NCBI GenBank assembly: GCA_034521575.1
Contig: JAXHMJ010000005.1
Span: 1,860,001-1,924,000 of the forward strand
Source: a candidate division KSB1 bacterium
GTDB lineage: Bacteria > Zhuqueibacterota > Zhuqueibacteria > Residuimicrobiales > Krinioviventaceae
DNA length: 64,000 nt
Direction: 5' to 3'
Below the pieces are notes generated by a model. That model did not search any database and was not told where the DNA came from. It worked only from the letters and a program-made list of their open reading frames with translations. Below are positions 1-8,450 of the stretch, in pieces. Every line of letters starts with the position of its first letter. The first letter of the stretch is position 1. Made by a program: the position numbers and the translations under genes.

Positions 1-373
1 ATAAATCATCCGCCGTCACTTCACCGGTGATCAGCATGCGGCCGGTCGGCCCCATGGACCCCAGCACGTAGACATCCGACCCGGCCGCCCGGCGCGAACA
101 CTGCGCTGCTTTTTCATTCAGCTCGGACACGCGATGTTCAAGCCCGAATCCCTCTAATTTGTATCGGCTGCCGCCGAAACTGTTGGTTTTCACCAGCTGG
201 GCTCCGGCAGTGATAAATTCTTTTGCGACCGACTGTACGAGCTCGGGATACTCCGCGTTCCAGAGCTCGGGACATGTCCCGGCTTTCAATCCTTTGCTCT
301 GCAGGTTGGTTCCCCAGGCGCCGTCCGATAACATGACCGCACCTTTGCGTATTTTCTCTGATAATGATTGCAT
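1..373 (-). CDS. Homocysteine S-methyltransferase family protein (3' end outside window)
   Basis: The first 124 residues are present. They begin MQSLSEKIRKGAVMLSDGAWGTN, with the DGAxGTxL motif that opens the betaine/homocysteine methyltransferase barrel, followed by the family patterns VKTNSFGG and LGSMGPTG. The family moves a methyl group to homocysteine using zinc held by three cysteines, which would lie beyond the window edge. The start ATG lies four bases downstream of the CobW-type gene's stop codon, so it is probably the next gene of the same operon. In a corrinoid operon it may act as the MetH-like acceptor module that makes methionine from corrinoid-bound methyl; that role is inference. 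Because the C-terminal part is missing, I cannot say whether a corrinoid or pterin domain is fused to it. Confidence 0.85.
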   Translation of the reverse strand, partial: MQSLSEKIRKGAVMLSDGAWGTNLQSKGLKAGTCPELWNAEYPELVQSVAKEFITAGAQLVKTNSFGGSRYKLEGFGLEHRVSELNEKAAQCSRRAAGSDVYVLGSMGPTGRMLITGEVTADDL

Positions 374-377
374 CATA

Positions 378-1286
378 TTATTTCCCTGTTAGTTCAACTC
401 TCATTTTTTCCGGATCAATTCCCTTTCCCATGGCGATCAATTCCGTGACGCCGCTGTATCCGTTGATCACGGTCTGATTGCAGAGTCCTGATGCACATTG
501 AACCGCCCGGACGCTCCCGTCCGTGCACACCACATAGCCCTTCATACGCAGGGTTTTCGGAGTATAAACAGTTAGAAAGCGCTCCAGGCGTTCAGGCGTC
601 ACAGACCGGCTGATGCGCAGCACCGCAGAGTTGACAGCCGGCCGGCCGCCGGGCTTGATATTCCGCCATTCCCCCGCATGATCCGACACTACGCTCCCTG
701 CAGTTTCAGGCTGCAGCAGCGGCTCTGCAGGGATATCACAAAAAGAGGATAACGGCACACGCGCATAGGGATTCAGTTCCTTCACCCGCTGCTCTACGGC
801 TTTTGTATTATCAATTAAATCGATTTTGTTGATGATCACCGTATCCGCCACGCGGACCTGATGCGTGATACGGGTCATTCTCGGCTGCATCGTCATAAAG
901 CTGGACGCATCCACAATCGACCATAGATGAGCCAGATGCAGACGCTCAAGCTGCGGCGCATGCAGCAGTTCACCAATGGAAATGGGATCAGCCAGTCCCG
1001 ACGCTTCTACAATCACACAATCCGGATTCTGCTGTTCAACAAATTTTTGCAAAGAGGTGATAAAATCACCGAGCAGACGCACGCAGAACACCGATCCGTT
1101 GTTGATCTCCAGGATCTCGAACGGTTTGCCGGTCTGTTTGAGATCAACGCCGTCACTATTGCCCGGAGCAAACTCATTCTGAATAACGCCTATTTTCATC
1201 CGCTCCGCATGCTCGTTCAGGATGCGCTTGAGCAACGTGGTTTTACCGCTGCCCAGAAATCCGGTGACAATATACAGCGGAATCAT
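378..1286 (-). CDS. CobW/G3E-family P-loop GTPase
   Basis: A protein of about 302 residues starting MIPLYIVTGFLGSGKTT. The Walker A motif (GFLGSGKT) is at residues 9-16, the EASG switch at 94-97 and the GTP-specificity motif NKID at 153-156. COG0523 proteins act as GTP-driven metal or cofactor chaperones. The usual CxCC metal motif is not present: the equivalent place reads NNGSVFC, with a single cysteine near residue 68. I chose the ATG at 1286 because it overlaps the upstream stop in an ATGA arrangement and because the longer reading frame upstream is only the shadow of the preceding gene. Its position among corrinoid methyltransferase genes suggests help with corrinoid or zinc loading of these enzymes rather than general metal homeostasis (inference). 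Confidence 0.85.
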   Translation of the reverse strand: MIPLYIVTGFLGSGKTTLLKRILNEHAERMKIGVIQNEFAPGNSDGVDLKQTGKPFEILEINNGSVFCVRLLGDFITSLQKFVEQQNPDCVIVEASGLADPISIGELLHAPQLERLHLAHLWSIVDASSFMTMQPRMTRITHQVRVADTVIINKIDLIDNTKAVEQRVKELNPYARVPLSSFCDIPAEPLLQPETAGSVVSDHAGEWRNIKPGGRPAVNSAVLRISRSVTPERLERFLTVYTPKTLRMKGYVVCTDGSVRAVQCASGLCNQTVINGYSGVTELIAMGKGIDPEKMRVELTGK

Positions 1287-2911
1287 ATGTTTTCGATTTC
1301 TTTGATCCATTCCTTGATCACATCCACAGAAGGGTGATAACCCTGTGATTTTACTATCGTGTTCACGGTCACCAGAGCCGGGGTTTGTGTGACACCGTAA
1401 GCGGCAATGTCGTTCGCATCGGTCACGCATCGCACCGACAGATCGGTGCCGAGCTCATACTGGGCGCGTTCCAGCGCTGATTTCAGTTCATCGCATTCAG
1501 CCGGGTCGTTGCCCAGTAGAATCAGCTCACCTTTTTTGACCCTGACCTTGTACTGCAGTTTTTCATTAATGCGCTCCTGGATTGCCTCGATCAATTTATT
1601 TCGCGGCGGAATCTGGGAGACAAACTTGATTTGACCGTCAATACAGATGGTCGGGATGTTTTTTACATACAAAGACGACATAAAGGTGACCGCCTTGACG
1701 TCTTTGACCGAATGTTCGCGCCACTCGACAATACCCTTGAACTGCGGCGCCACCTGCTTGACCGCCTCCACCATATACATACAGGGCGCGCAGGATTCCG
1801 AATCCAGGGTAATGATATCCACAATCACCTTGTCCCGGTTGCCATAGTCCTGTAAATTCAGCAGGTCATCCGCATCCTGTTTGACCTCCAGCGCCCGCAC
1901 CACATCCTGCCGATACGGATCGCGCACCAACTGCGTAACAGCCTTGAGATTCTCCGGCGGTGTGTCCATAGGCAGGTCACAGCCCGGCGCCAGGATAAAT
2001 CCGGTCTCTCCCGCCGCTTCGATACAGTCCATGGCCTCGCGCTGCGCATCTTCTTCCGATCCCATCAGCAGCACAATGGTCAGACGCATATTACCACCGA
2101 AACTGATCTTGTGCGCTAACGCAATCTCACGCACATAGTCGAGCGGTATATTCTCATCGATGGATATATTATCCGGCCGGCATTTGCACATGGCTTCAAT
2201 ATTCTGCTGCGCATGACCGCAGACGAAAAATGAACTCAATGCGCCCTGTTTGTGAATATGATCAAAAAGCTGTGTCGCCGGAGGCGTAACAAACTGTTCA
2301 AATGAAACCGGATCAATCTGGCTGGTCATCGGATCCACCACCGCAATGATATCGGCTCCCGCGTTTCGGTAAATATCGGCGGTTTTCACAGCGATATCAC
2401 GCGTAAAATCCAGCAGGTCGTGAATCGTATCGGGTTGCATCATCATTTGCGTAAAGATGTCTGTGCCCAACAGATGCAGAGCCAGGGTGAACGGTCCGGT
2501 AATCAGTCCGTACAACGCAAGGTTCGGATATTTTTCCCGCAGTCTCCGGGTCGCCTCTGCCGCCAGAGGCAGCCGATCCAGCGTCTCGTTATAGTCTTCC
2601 AGTTCATGTAATTTTTTATCCATGAGCGGATGCGTCACCACCGAGGGCGGGTTATCCGCCGACCACTGCAGTTCGCAGCCCAATGCCTCTGCCTCAATCT
2701 GTAGATCAAATATCACCGGAATGCCGTCCGGTTCATAAGCTTCGACGGCAGCGGAAACGCCGTCCACGATCAGATCCGCTGATTTCAGATACTGTTGCGC
2801 ATCGGTGCCGATGAGTGTGCCGCCGTGCACCCCCACAAACGGCACCCAGGGAATCCGCTCCACAGGTTCAAGCCGAAACGCGTGCTCAACAAGCTGTTTT
2901 CCTGTCATCAT
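1283..2911 (-). CDS. UroD/MtaA-like corrinoid methyltransferase fused to two thioredoxin-like domains
   Basis: Residues 1-340 form a uroporphyrinogen-decarboxylase-type barrel of the MtaA/CmuA methyltransferase group. The putative zinc ligands are in FFVCGHAQ (C231/H233) and in LAPGCDLP (C311). A thioredoxin-like domain follows, with a CAPC redox motif at 374-377 and a NIPT cis-proline near 420. A second domain of the same fold (about 462-540) has a TPALV cis-proline but only one cysteine. Family enzymes move methyl groups between corrinoid and a thiol or pterin. A fused CxxC module could keep the corrinoid or the active-site thiols reduced (inference). The 542-residue length compares with about 340 for the catalytic domain alone. 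The gene is coupled to the downstream GTPase by an ATGA overlap. ATG at 2911 or 2908 could be used. Confidence 0.85.
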   Translation of the reverse strand: MMTGKQLVEHAFRLEPVERIPWVPFVGVHGGTLIGTDAQQYLKSADLIVDGVSAAVEAYEPDGIPVIFDLQIEAEALGCELQWSADNPPSVVTHPLMDKKLHELEDYNETLDRLPLAAEATRRLREKYPNLALYGLITGPFTLALHLLGTDIFTQMMMQPDTIHDLLDFTRDIAVKTADIYRNAGADIIAVVDPMTSQIDPVSFEQFVTPPATQLFDHIHKQGALSSFFVCGHAQQNIEAMCKCRPDNISIDENIPLDYVREIALAHKISFGGNMRLTIVLLMGSEEDAQREAMDCIEAAGETGFILAPGCDLPMDTPPENLKAVTQLVRDPYRQDVVRALEVKQDADDLLNLQDYGNRDKVIVDIITLDSESCAPCMYMVEAVKQVAPQFKGIVEWREHSVKDVKAVTFMSSLYVKNIPTICIDGQIKFVSQIPPRNKLIEAIQERINEKLQYKVRVKKGELILLGNDPAECDELKSALERAQYELGTDLSVRCVTDANDIAAYGVTQTPALVTVNTIVKSQGYHPSVDVIKEWIKEIENI

Positions 2912-2981
2912 TCATCCTGTATTTCTGTTCGATAAATACCATCATAGTTAATGTCCTGTTAAAACATATATTTAGAACAAC

Positions 2982-4387
2982 TTATAATTTCCATCCGTTA
3001 TGATATTCTGGGAAAATCAGCGGCTCGGTATCCGCCACATTGGTCACTTTCATTTCATTCCAGTCCCAGTAACATTTCTCCTCAGTGCGCATGGCCACCA
3101 CACCGGACAGAATGGCTTCAATGAACGGACCGGAATAGCTCCAGTCGGACTCGCTCGATGACCCTGCTTGCAGGCGTCAATCCAGTCGCGATAGATCCCA
3201 CCGACCCGCAGCAGGGTTTTCGGAGGCAGGGTATAGTCCTGCATCTTCGATTCGGGAATAATACGCGGATTGCCGGCCCAGCCGGGACACATGATCTTGC
3301 CGTTTTCACCGACGAACAGAATACCGTGCCCGCCACCGGTCAAATCACGTCCCGGTTCCAGCTCGTCCGGACGCGGCGGCATCAGCCCTTCGTACCACAC
3401 CAGACGCACCGGCGGTTTGTCCCCGCGCGCGGGAAACTGGTAATGAACAATGGATGTAAACGGCCGCTTTTCCCGGTCTCCCCAGGCGCTGCGCGCTTCC
3501 ACCCATTCCGGATATCCCAGATCCAGCGCATAAAACGCGGGATCCATATCGATGATGAAAACCAAAATCACCAATCTTGGAGGTACCAAAATCCCAGTAA
3601 TAGCGCCAGCCGCTGGGTATATATTCCGGATGATAATCACGAAACGGCGCAGGACCGATCCACAAATCCCAGTCCAGACCCTCCGGTACCGGCGGTTTGT
3701 CCGTAGGCCGACCGCTGCAGGCCGGATTCGGATCCGGGTCCAGGCATGCACCTCGGTGACATTTCCGATGGCGCCGTCCTGGATCCATTCACGCGTCAGA
3801 CGAATCCCTTCATCACCATGACCCTGATGCCCCAGCTGGGTGACAATGCCGGCTTGGCGGGCTGCTTGGGTCAATGTCCTCACTTCACTGATTGTATGCG
3901 CCAGCGGCTTTTCAAGATAAATATGTTTCCGGCGTTCAATCGCCGCCATAGCCGCGACCGCATGCGTATGATCCGGAGTCGAGATCACGACCGCATCGTA
4001 ATCTTTTTCCTGATCCAGCATTCTGCGGAAATCGACATAGACCCGGCACTCGGGTTCGTGTTTTGTCGCGGATTGTGCTGCATAATGACGTGTGATGCGT
4101 TCAAAGGCCGGTTTTCGGCCGCCGGGTTCTTTGTGATAAGTCGAGCTGTAATCCGCCCAGTCCACGGTATCGGCAATCGCTGTAATCCGGACATCATCAT
4201 GCTGCAGCAGATTTTTGGTGTTCTGCATACCCTGTCCGCCCACACCGATCATGACAATATTCAGCCTGTCACTCGGCGCCGTATACCCGGAACCGCCCAG
4301 AACATGCCGCGGAACAATACTCACAGCGGCTGCAGCAGTGCCCGCTGTTTTTAAAAATTGTCGCCTTGATTTTTTTGTAAAATTCAT
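2982..4387 (-). pseudogene. Gfo/Idh/MocA-family oxidoreductase with three apparent frameshifts
   Basis: The product starts MNFTKKSRRQFLKTAGT, a Tat-type RRxFLK signal, then a Rossmann domain (VMIGVGGQGMQ) and the EKPLAHT motif of Gfo/Idh/MocA dehydrogenases. About residue 218 (near 3735) the conserved sequence moves to another frame, where GLDWDLWIGPAP and YYWDFGTSKIGD are found. It returns to the first frame near 3550 and leaves again near 3155, where the true end (SDWSYSGPFIEA to HNGWKL) reads to a stop at 2982. The net changes are -1, +1 and -1. The compensating first two shifts and the well-kept codons make sequence error as likely as true decay. Intact relatives are NAD(P)-dependent sugar dehydrogenases, often exported and found with sugar isomerases. 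AGGA lies upstream of the start. Confidence 0.8.
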
Positions 4388-4450
4388 AATCGCAATGTCC
4401 TGTAAAATCGTTTATATTTTCACCATGATCAAGTTCTCTGTTCAACAATC

Positions 4451-5119
4451 TTAACCGGTCATTGAATTTAAATAATCAACCGCGCCCTGCGGATCCGGCG
4501 AATAAAAATCCGCACCGATCTCTTTGCGGAACTCATCGGTCACCGGCGCCCCGCCGATCAGTATCTTGGTGTCCGGTTTTTGCTCCTTGATTTCTTTAAC
4601 ACTGGACTGCATATTCACCATAGTGGTGGCGAGCAAAGCCGACAGGCCGATCACCGCACCCGGATTTTCGTCAATGGTCTTGACAAACTCTTCTGTTTTC
4701 ACATCCGTACCCAGATCAACCACATTCCAGCCGCCGCCTTCGATCATCATGGACACCAGGTTCTTGCCGATATCGTGCAAATCGCCGGCCACCGTTCCGA
4801 TGACAAAGGTGCCCTTTTGCTGGATATCGCCGGACTGAAAAAAAGGTTTCAAATGCGCCATAGCGGCTTTCATGGCTTTGGCCGACATGAGCACCTGAGG
4901 TACAAATATTTCATTCGCCTTGAACTTTTTCCCAACCCGGCTCATGGCGGGCACCAGAGACTCGTTGAGAATGGCTTTGGCCGTCATATTCTCATCCAGA
5001 GCCTGTTTTGTCAACTCGTCGGCGCCGTCCTGATCTTTCATATCCGGGGGATAGGGTGACTGCCGGTCCACTTTGCCGAATTCAACACAATAAGCAATTT
5101 TTTCGATTAATGATTCCAT
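4451..5119 (-). CDS. Methyltransferase cognate corrinoid protein (MtaC-like)
   Basis: A 222-residue protein. It has an N-terminal helical cap (about 1-95, with LVPAMSRVGKKFKANEIFVP) and a Rossmann-type B12 domain carrying DLHDIGKN at 113-120; His115 would be the lower cobalt ligand. Further B12-domain hallmarks are GLSALLATTM (about 158-167) and ILIGGAPV (near 185). Such proteins carry the methyl group as methylcobalamin between a substrate-specific and an acceptor-specific methyltransferase in the cytoplasm. It is the only corrinoid-carrier gene seen in the window, although three UroD-type methyltransferases flank it. An AGGAG lies seven bases before the ATG. Confidence 0.93.
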   Translation of the reverse strand: MESLIEKIAYCVEFGKVDRQSPYPPDMKDQDGADELTKQALDENMTAKAILNESLVPAMSRVGKKFKANEIFVPQVLMSAKAMKAAMAHLKPFFQSGDIQQKGTFVIGTVAGDLHDIGKNLVSMMIEGGGWNVVDLGTDVKTEEFVKTIDENPGAVIGLSALLATTMVNMQSSVKEIKEQKPDTKILIGGAPVTDEFRKEIGADFYSPDPQGAVDYLNSMTG

Positions 5120-5225
5120 AATTCACTCCTGGTTATTGTATTCGTGTTCAAATATAAAATAATCAAACCTAATTTTGATATTAAATAAACCTGAACTCTC
5201 GTTTTAACGATCAGTTGTTCATTCA

Positions 5226-5474
5226 TTAGGTCAAAAGCCGTGATCCCACCGCGTCAAACACCATGCGGGTCAATTCCGGATCCTCCAGGGTCATCATACA
5301 CAGATGTTCATATCCGACCAGATCGATGACATTTTCCAGGACGCCGCAAGGTCCGCAGGCGATCAGTTTCATGCCGTCCGGAACAAACGCCGCCAGTTCA
5401 TTGTAAATATCATAATGTCCGGTTTCGGCATCCGGCCACGGATAGGCTTCACATGTATAGTACCCGTCAACCAT
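5226..5474 (-). pseudogene. Fragment of a UroD-family methyltransferase
   Basis: A short frame of 82 residues beginning MVDGYYTCEAYPWPDAETG. It overlaps the last eight bases of the upstream UroD gene. Its segment KLIACGPCGVLENVIDLVG followed by DPELTRMVFDAVGSRLLT resembles the middle of UroD-type barrels, where a substrate-site glycine stretch precedes the 'DPELxxxVFDxVG' helix. It ends at TAA with neither the N-terminal nor the C-terminal zinc region. I read it as an internally truncated relic of a fourth methyltransferase gene. A small expressed peptide cannot be excluded because the start is well placed for translational coupling. Confidence 0.55.
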
Positions 5475-6720
5475 TGAATTCCCTGACCGCCTCAATCATC
5501 GAAACCACATTTTCAACCGGCACATTGGCCTGAATATTATGAACAGTGTTGAACACAAAACCGCCGTCTTTACCGAATATGCCGCAGTGCTTGAGAACCT
5601 GTTCTCTGACCTCATCCGGTTTTCCATAGGGCAGCATTTTCTGCGTATCCACGCCGCCGCCCCAGAACACCAGATCACTGCCGTATTCATTTTTCAGGTG
5701 CTGCGGGTCCATGCCTTTGGCATTCACCTGAACCGGATTGATAATATCAAAGCCGGCTTTGATAAACAGCGGCAGGAACGGCTCCACCGCGCCGCAGCAG
5801 TGTTTGAACGTTTTCCAGTTCGTATGGGCATGAATCCAGTCATTAACCTTTTTATAATAAGGCAGCCACAGATCCCGAAAGGTATCCGCTGAGCAAAACT
5901 GCGAATCCTGAGTGCCAAAATCCGTACCGCAGATAAATATCGAATCAATCGTATCCTGCATGATGGAAGCAAACGTGTTCAGGTTTTTCAGTGCAATGTC
6001 CACCTGTTTTTCAAACACAGTTTTCACATAATCCGGCCGCATGACCGTGGACATGTACCATTCAGAGATATCTCGTATGCCTCTGGGATGCTTGGCAAAC
6101 GGCGCCGGCACCAGGGCGATATCACCCAGCGCGGTTCCGCCCATATTGCCGATCACCGACTTTTTACAGGTTTTAATTTCCTGCGCCATATCCTTCCAAT
6201 AAGCAATGTCCGCATCTGTGAACGGAGAAAATTCCTCCAGATTATCCACCGGATCCAGCTTGTCCTCCTGAATCGGCTCCTGTCGAATGATGGAATCAAA
6301 AAAATACGCATCCGACGGCATATGACCGCTGGGCGGCGCATCCGCGTCACCGCCGGGATGTATATACACACCGCCCTTGGGACTGTCGCTCACGTAAAAA
6401 TCGCCGCCCACCTGAACGGTCTGTCCCCAGGGCGTCACCCAGGGTTTCCAGTTGTCATTCGGGAATCCAAACAGGGTATTGCGCGGAGGCGCGCCGACCA
6501 CATCCACCCCTATGACGTTAGCCAGTTCATTATCCACCTCCCCCAGCATCTGGTACGGGTCCACAACTTTGACCGGTCTTTGTTCAAGACCGTAATGCCG
6601 GCGCAGTTTTTCAACGATCAGACAGTGAATCCCCGTAACCGCCGTAGACCCGAAATCAACCGGAATACGGTCCGGTGTTTTATGATGTAATGTCTGCTGA
6701 ACACGCTCTTTTGAATTCAT
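5467..6720 (-). CDS. UroD/MtaA-family methyltransferase
   Basis: A complete 417-residue barrel protein starting MNSKERVQQTLHHKTPDRIPVDFG, a typical opening for this group. The zinc-site region reads FKHCCGAVEPF and the C-terminal part has GGGVDTQKMLPYG and FNTVHNIQANVPVENV. Proteins of this longer UroD-like type accompany corrinoid proteins in demethylation operons. The substrate cannot be inferred from sequence. It lies between the activation-domain gene (upstream) and the corrinoid protein (downstream), which supports a functional set. The HCC region suggests a zinc-dependent thiol or methyl-donor site. Confidence 0.88.
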   Translation of the reverse strand: MNSKERVQQTLHHKTPDRIPVDFGSTAVTGIHCLIVEKLRRHYGLEQRPVKVVDPYQMLGEVDNELANVIGVDVVGAPPRNTLFGFPNDNWKPWVTPWGQTVQVGGDFYVSDSPKGGVYIHPGGDADAPPSGHMPSDAYFFDSIIRQEPIQEDKLDPVDNLEEFSPFTDADIAYWKDMAQEIKTCKKSVIGNMGGTALGDIALVPAPFAKHPRGIRDISEWYMSTVMRPDYVKTVFEKQVDIALKNLNTFASIMQDTIDSIFICGTDFGTQDSQFCSADTFRDLWLPYYKKVNDWIHAHTNWKTFKHCCGAVEPFLPLFIKAGFDIINPVQVNAKGMDPQHLKNEYGSDLVFWGGGVDTQKMLPYGKPDEVREQVLKHCGIFGKDGGFVFNTVHNIQANVPVENVVSMIEAVREFNG

Positions 6721-6749
6721 AAATCATTTCCACTCATGCAAAGTTTGTT

Positions 6750-7436
6750 TTAATGAAAGCCTTCAACCCGGCGATAGGCACAATCGGTGCGCCGGCAGGA
6801 TTCACAGGGAAACGGCTGAAACGTCACAGACTTACCGATACCGACAAGTCCGCTCACCGATTTGATCGGGATCATCAGCGAGTTGCTGTTCAACTCGACC
6901 CCGCAGAATCCGTCCGGCAGCAGAGTAAACAGTTTCTGCTGCTCGGAAACGCTCCAGTCGCAGTATCCCGGACTGTAGCTGTTTGTGATGTTGTATCCGG
7001 TTTTGTCCACATCGCGTGCGATCTGCTGCCGGACTTTTTCAGCGATTTCCGAGGTAATCAGTGACGCGATCACATCAGCTATCAAGCCTTTTAACGCGTC
7101 ATTGCATAGACAGTCCTGGGTCCAGTTGCTGATCTCGGAACCTGCCGTGCACACAAATACAGCCGCCGAGCCAAGGCCGGATAATTGTCCGCCGGCGCGT
7201 TTTCCGACATCAAAGGTAACCTGTTCGATTCTGACGTGTTGTTTGTCGATGCACTCGGCCGGGTCATAAAACACATACCCGCCGCACAATCCCTCAGCGT
7301 CAATAATTTCGTCAAGCAGGTCCCGCGCCAAACTCTGCGTATAGGCGTTTTCCTGCTCATTGCCGCCGAGAATAGCGTGAACTTTTTTTAAATTCAGGTC
7401 AAGTTCCTGGACAGTGTAATTCATTGTTTTGATCAT
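6750..7436 (-). CDS. MetH-activation-domain-like protein (corrinoid reactivation)
   Basis: A 228-residue protein matching the vitamin-B12-dependent methionine synthase activation domain as a stand-alone unit. It shows NSYSPGYCDWSVSEQQKLF, the SAM-binding type signature, then LMIPIKSVSGLVGIG. It ends with a cysteine cluster, CESCRRTDCAYRR, that is typical of stand-alone homologues. Family members bind S-adenosylmethionine and help re-methylate oxidised cob(II)alamin. The ATG at 7436 overlaps the upstream stop as ATGA, so it is translated together with the preceding methyltransferase. It presumably services the corrinoid protein encoded two genes downstream. The terminal CxxCx4C group might bind a metal or cluster; this is inference. 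Confidence 0.88.
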   Translation of the reverse strand: MIKTMNYTVQELDLNLKKVHAILGGNEQENAYTQSLARDLLDEIIDAEGLCGGYVFYDPAECIDKQHVRIEQVTFDVGKRAGGQLSGLGSAAVFVCTAGSEISNWTQDCLCNDALKGLIADVIASLITSEIAEKVRQQIARDVDKTGYNITNSYSPGYCDWSVSEQQKLFTLLPDGFCGVELNSNSLMIPIKSVSGLVGIGKSVTFQPFPCESCRRTDCAYRRVEGFH

Positions 7437-8440
7437 ACAGCTCCCGATGTACAGGCATTGGACAAGGCGGACACATGTTCATGCGGTGTATTGACGCTAA
7501 TCTCACACCCGCCGGACAGAATAAATGCCCGGTTTTCTTCCTTTTTGATCAGATCGCGGGCTTTGACGTACAGGGTTTGCGGTGATTCGTTCTGGATGCT
7601 CACCGGATTGATATTACCGCAGCGAGCGATATCCGGACCCAGCATTTCAGCGGCATGATCCGGGTCCACCTGCCAGTCCAGATCACAGATATCCGGTGCC
7701 ACCGTTTTGATCGACGGCAGCAGATGCGTGATATCCCCGCAGATATGCAGTTTCACCCGCGCGCCCTGATCCTGTATAAACCGCACCAGTTCGGCATGCC
7801 GGTCACGGACAAACTGATCGTAGGTCGCTTGATCAATTTGAGAGCAAATCGCGTCTCCGATGCCGATCACATCACAGCCCGCCTCGATCTGGGCTTTGGC
7901 AAATGCCCTGGCGGTCATCAGACATTTATCCATCAGCATGCAGACAAAATCAGGGTCCATCATCAGCTGCATTAAAACCTCACTGACGCCGGCCAGATCG
8001 CACGCTTCGGCCAGCGGTCCTTCGATCCAGCCGATGATCGGAACCCCGCCTTTCAGCTGCTTTTGAAACAGCTCGGCGCCGTGAATACGGTCACGGGTGC
8101 GCTCGGCTTTATACACATCCGGATTTGCAAGCGCTTTGATATCATCTTTGCTGCGAATCAGGATATCCTCGCATTTCGGTACCGCTTCATCCAAAAAGGT
8201 GATGCGGGCGCCGAATGCGGACGTCTCCCGGTAAGGGTCGGAAATGAGTCCGACCATATCGGTTTGAAAGGCATCCATGCATTCGATATTGGCGCGCACC
8301 AGGGTGCGGTAATCCGATGCAAACTGTGCGTATGTTGCGCCGATGTAACGCGCGGCAAAATGCATCAAAATCGGCCGAAACAGAGTACGGTTCAGCGGAT
8401 CACTATGGAACAGGGCGTCAAAGTCCTGTTTTTTGCTCAT
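7433..8440 (-). CDS. UroD/MtaA-family corrinoid methyltransferase
   Basis: A UroD-type barrel of about 335 residues starting MSKKQDFDALFHS. The motif KLHICGDITHLLPS supplies the His-x-Cys zinc ligands, and SGGCEISVNTP near the C-terminus supplies the third. This is the pattern of MtaA/MtbA-type methylcobalamin:thiol methyltransferases. I place the start at the ATG at 8440, which has AAAGG seven bases upstream; the frame also opens two codons earlier at a TTG with poorer context. The gene follows the sugar permease gene by about 10 bases. It is the shortest and most MtaA-like of the three methyltransferases, so it may be the one acting on the acceptor side (inference). Confidence 0.9.
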   Translation of the reverse strand: MSKKQDFDALFHSDPLNRTLFRPILMHFAARYIGATYAQFASDYRTLVRANIECMDAFQTDMVGLISDPYRETSAFGARITFLDEAVPKCEDILIRSKDDIKALANPDVYKAERTRDRIHGAELFQKQLKGGVPIIGWIEGPLAEACDLAGVSEVLMQLMMDPDFVCMLMDKCLMTARAFAKAQIEAGCDVIGIGDAICSQIDQATYDQFVRDRHAELVRFIQDQGARVKLHICGDITHLLPSIKTVAPDICDLDWQVDPDHAAEMLGPDIARCGNINPVSIQNESPQTLYVKARDLIKKEENRAFILSGGCEISVNTPHEHVSALSNACTSGAV

Positions 8441-8450
8441 GTTCAAACCT

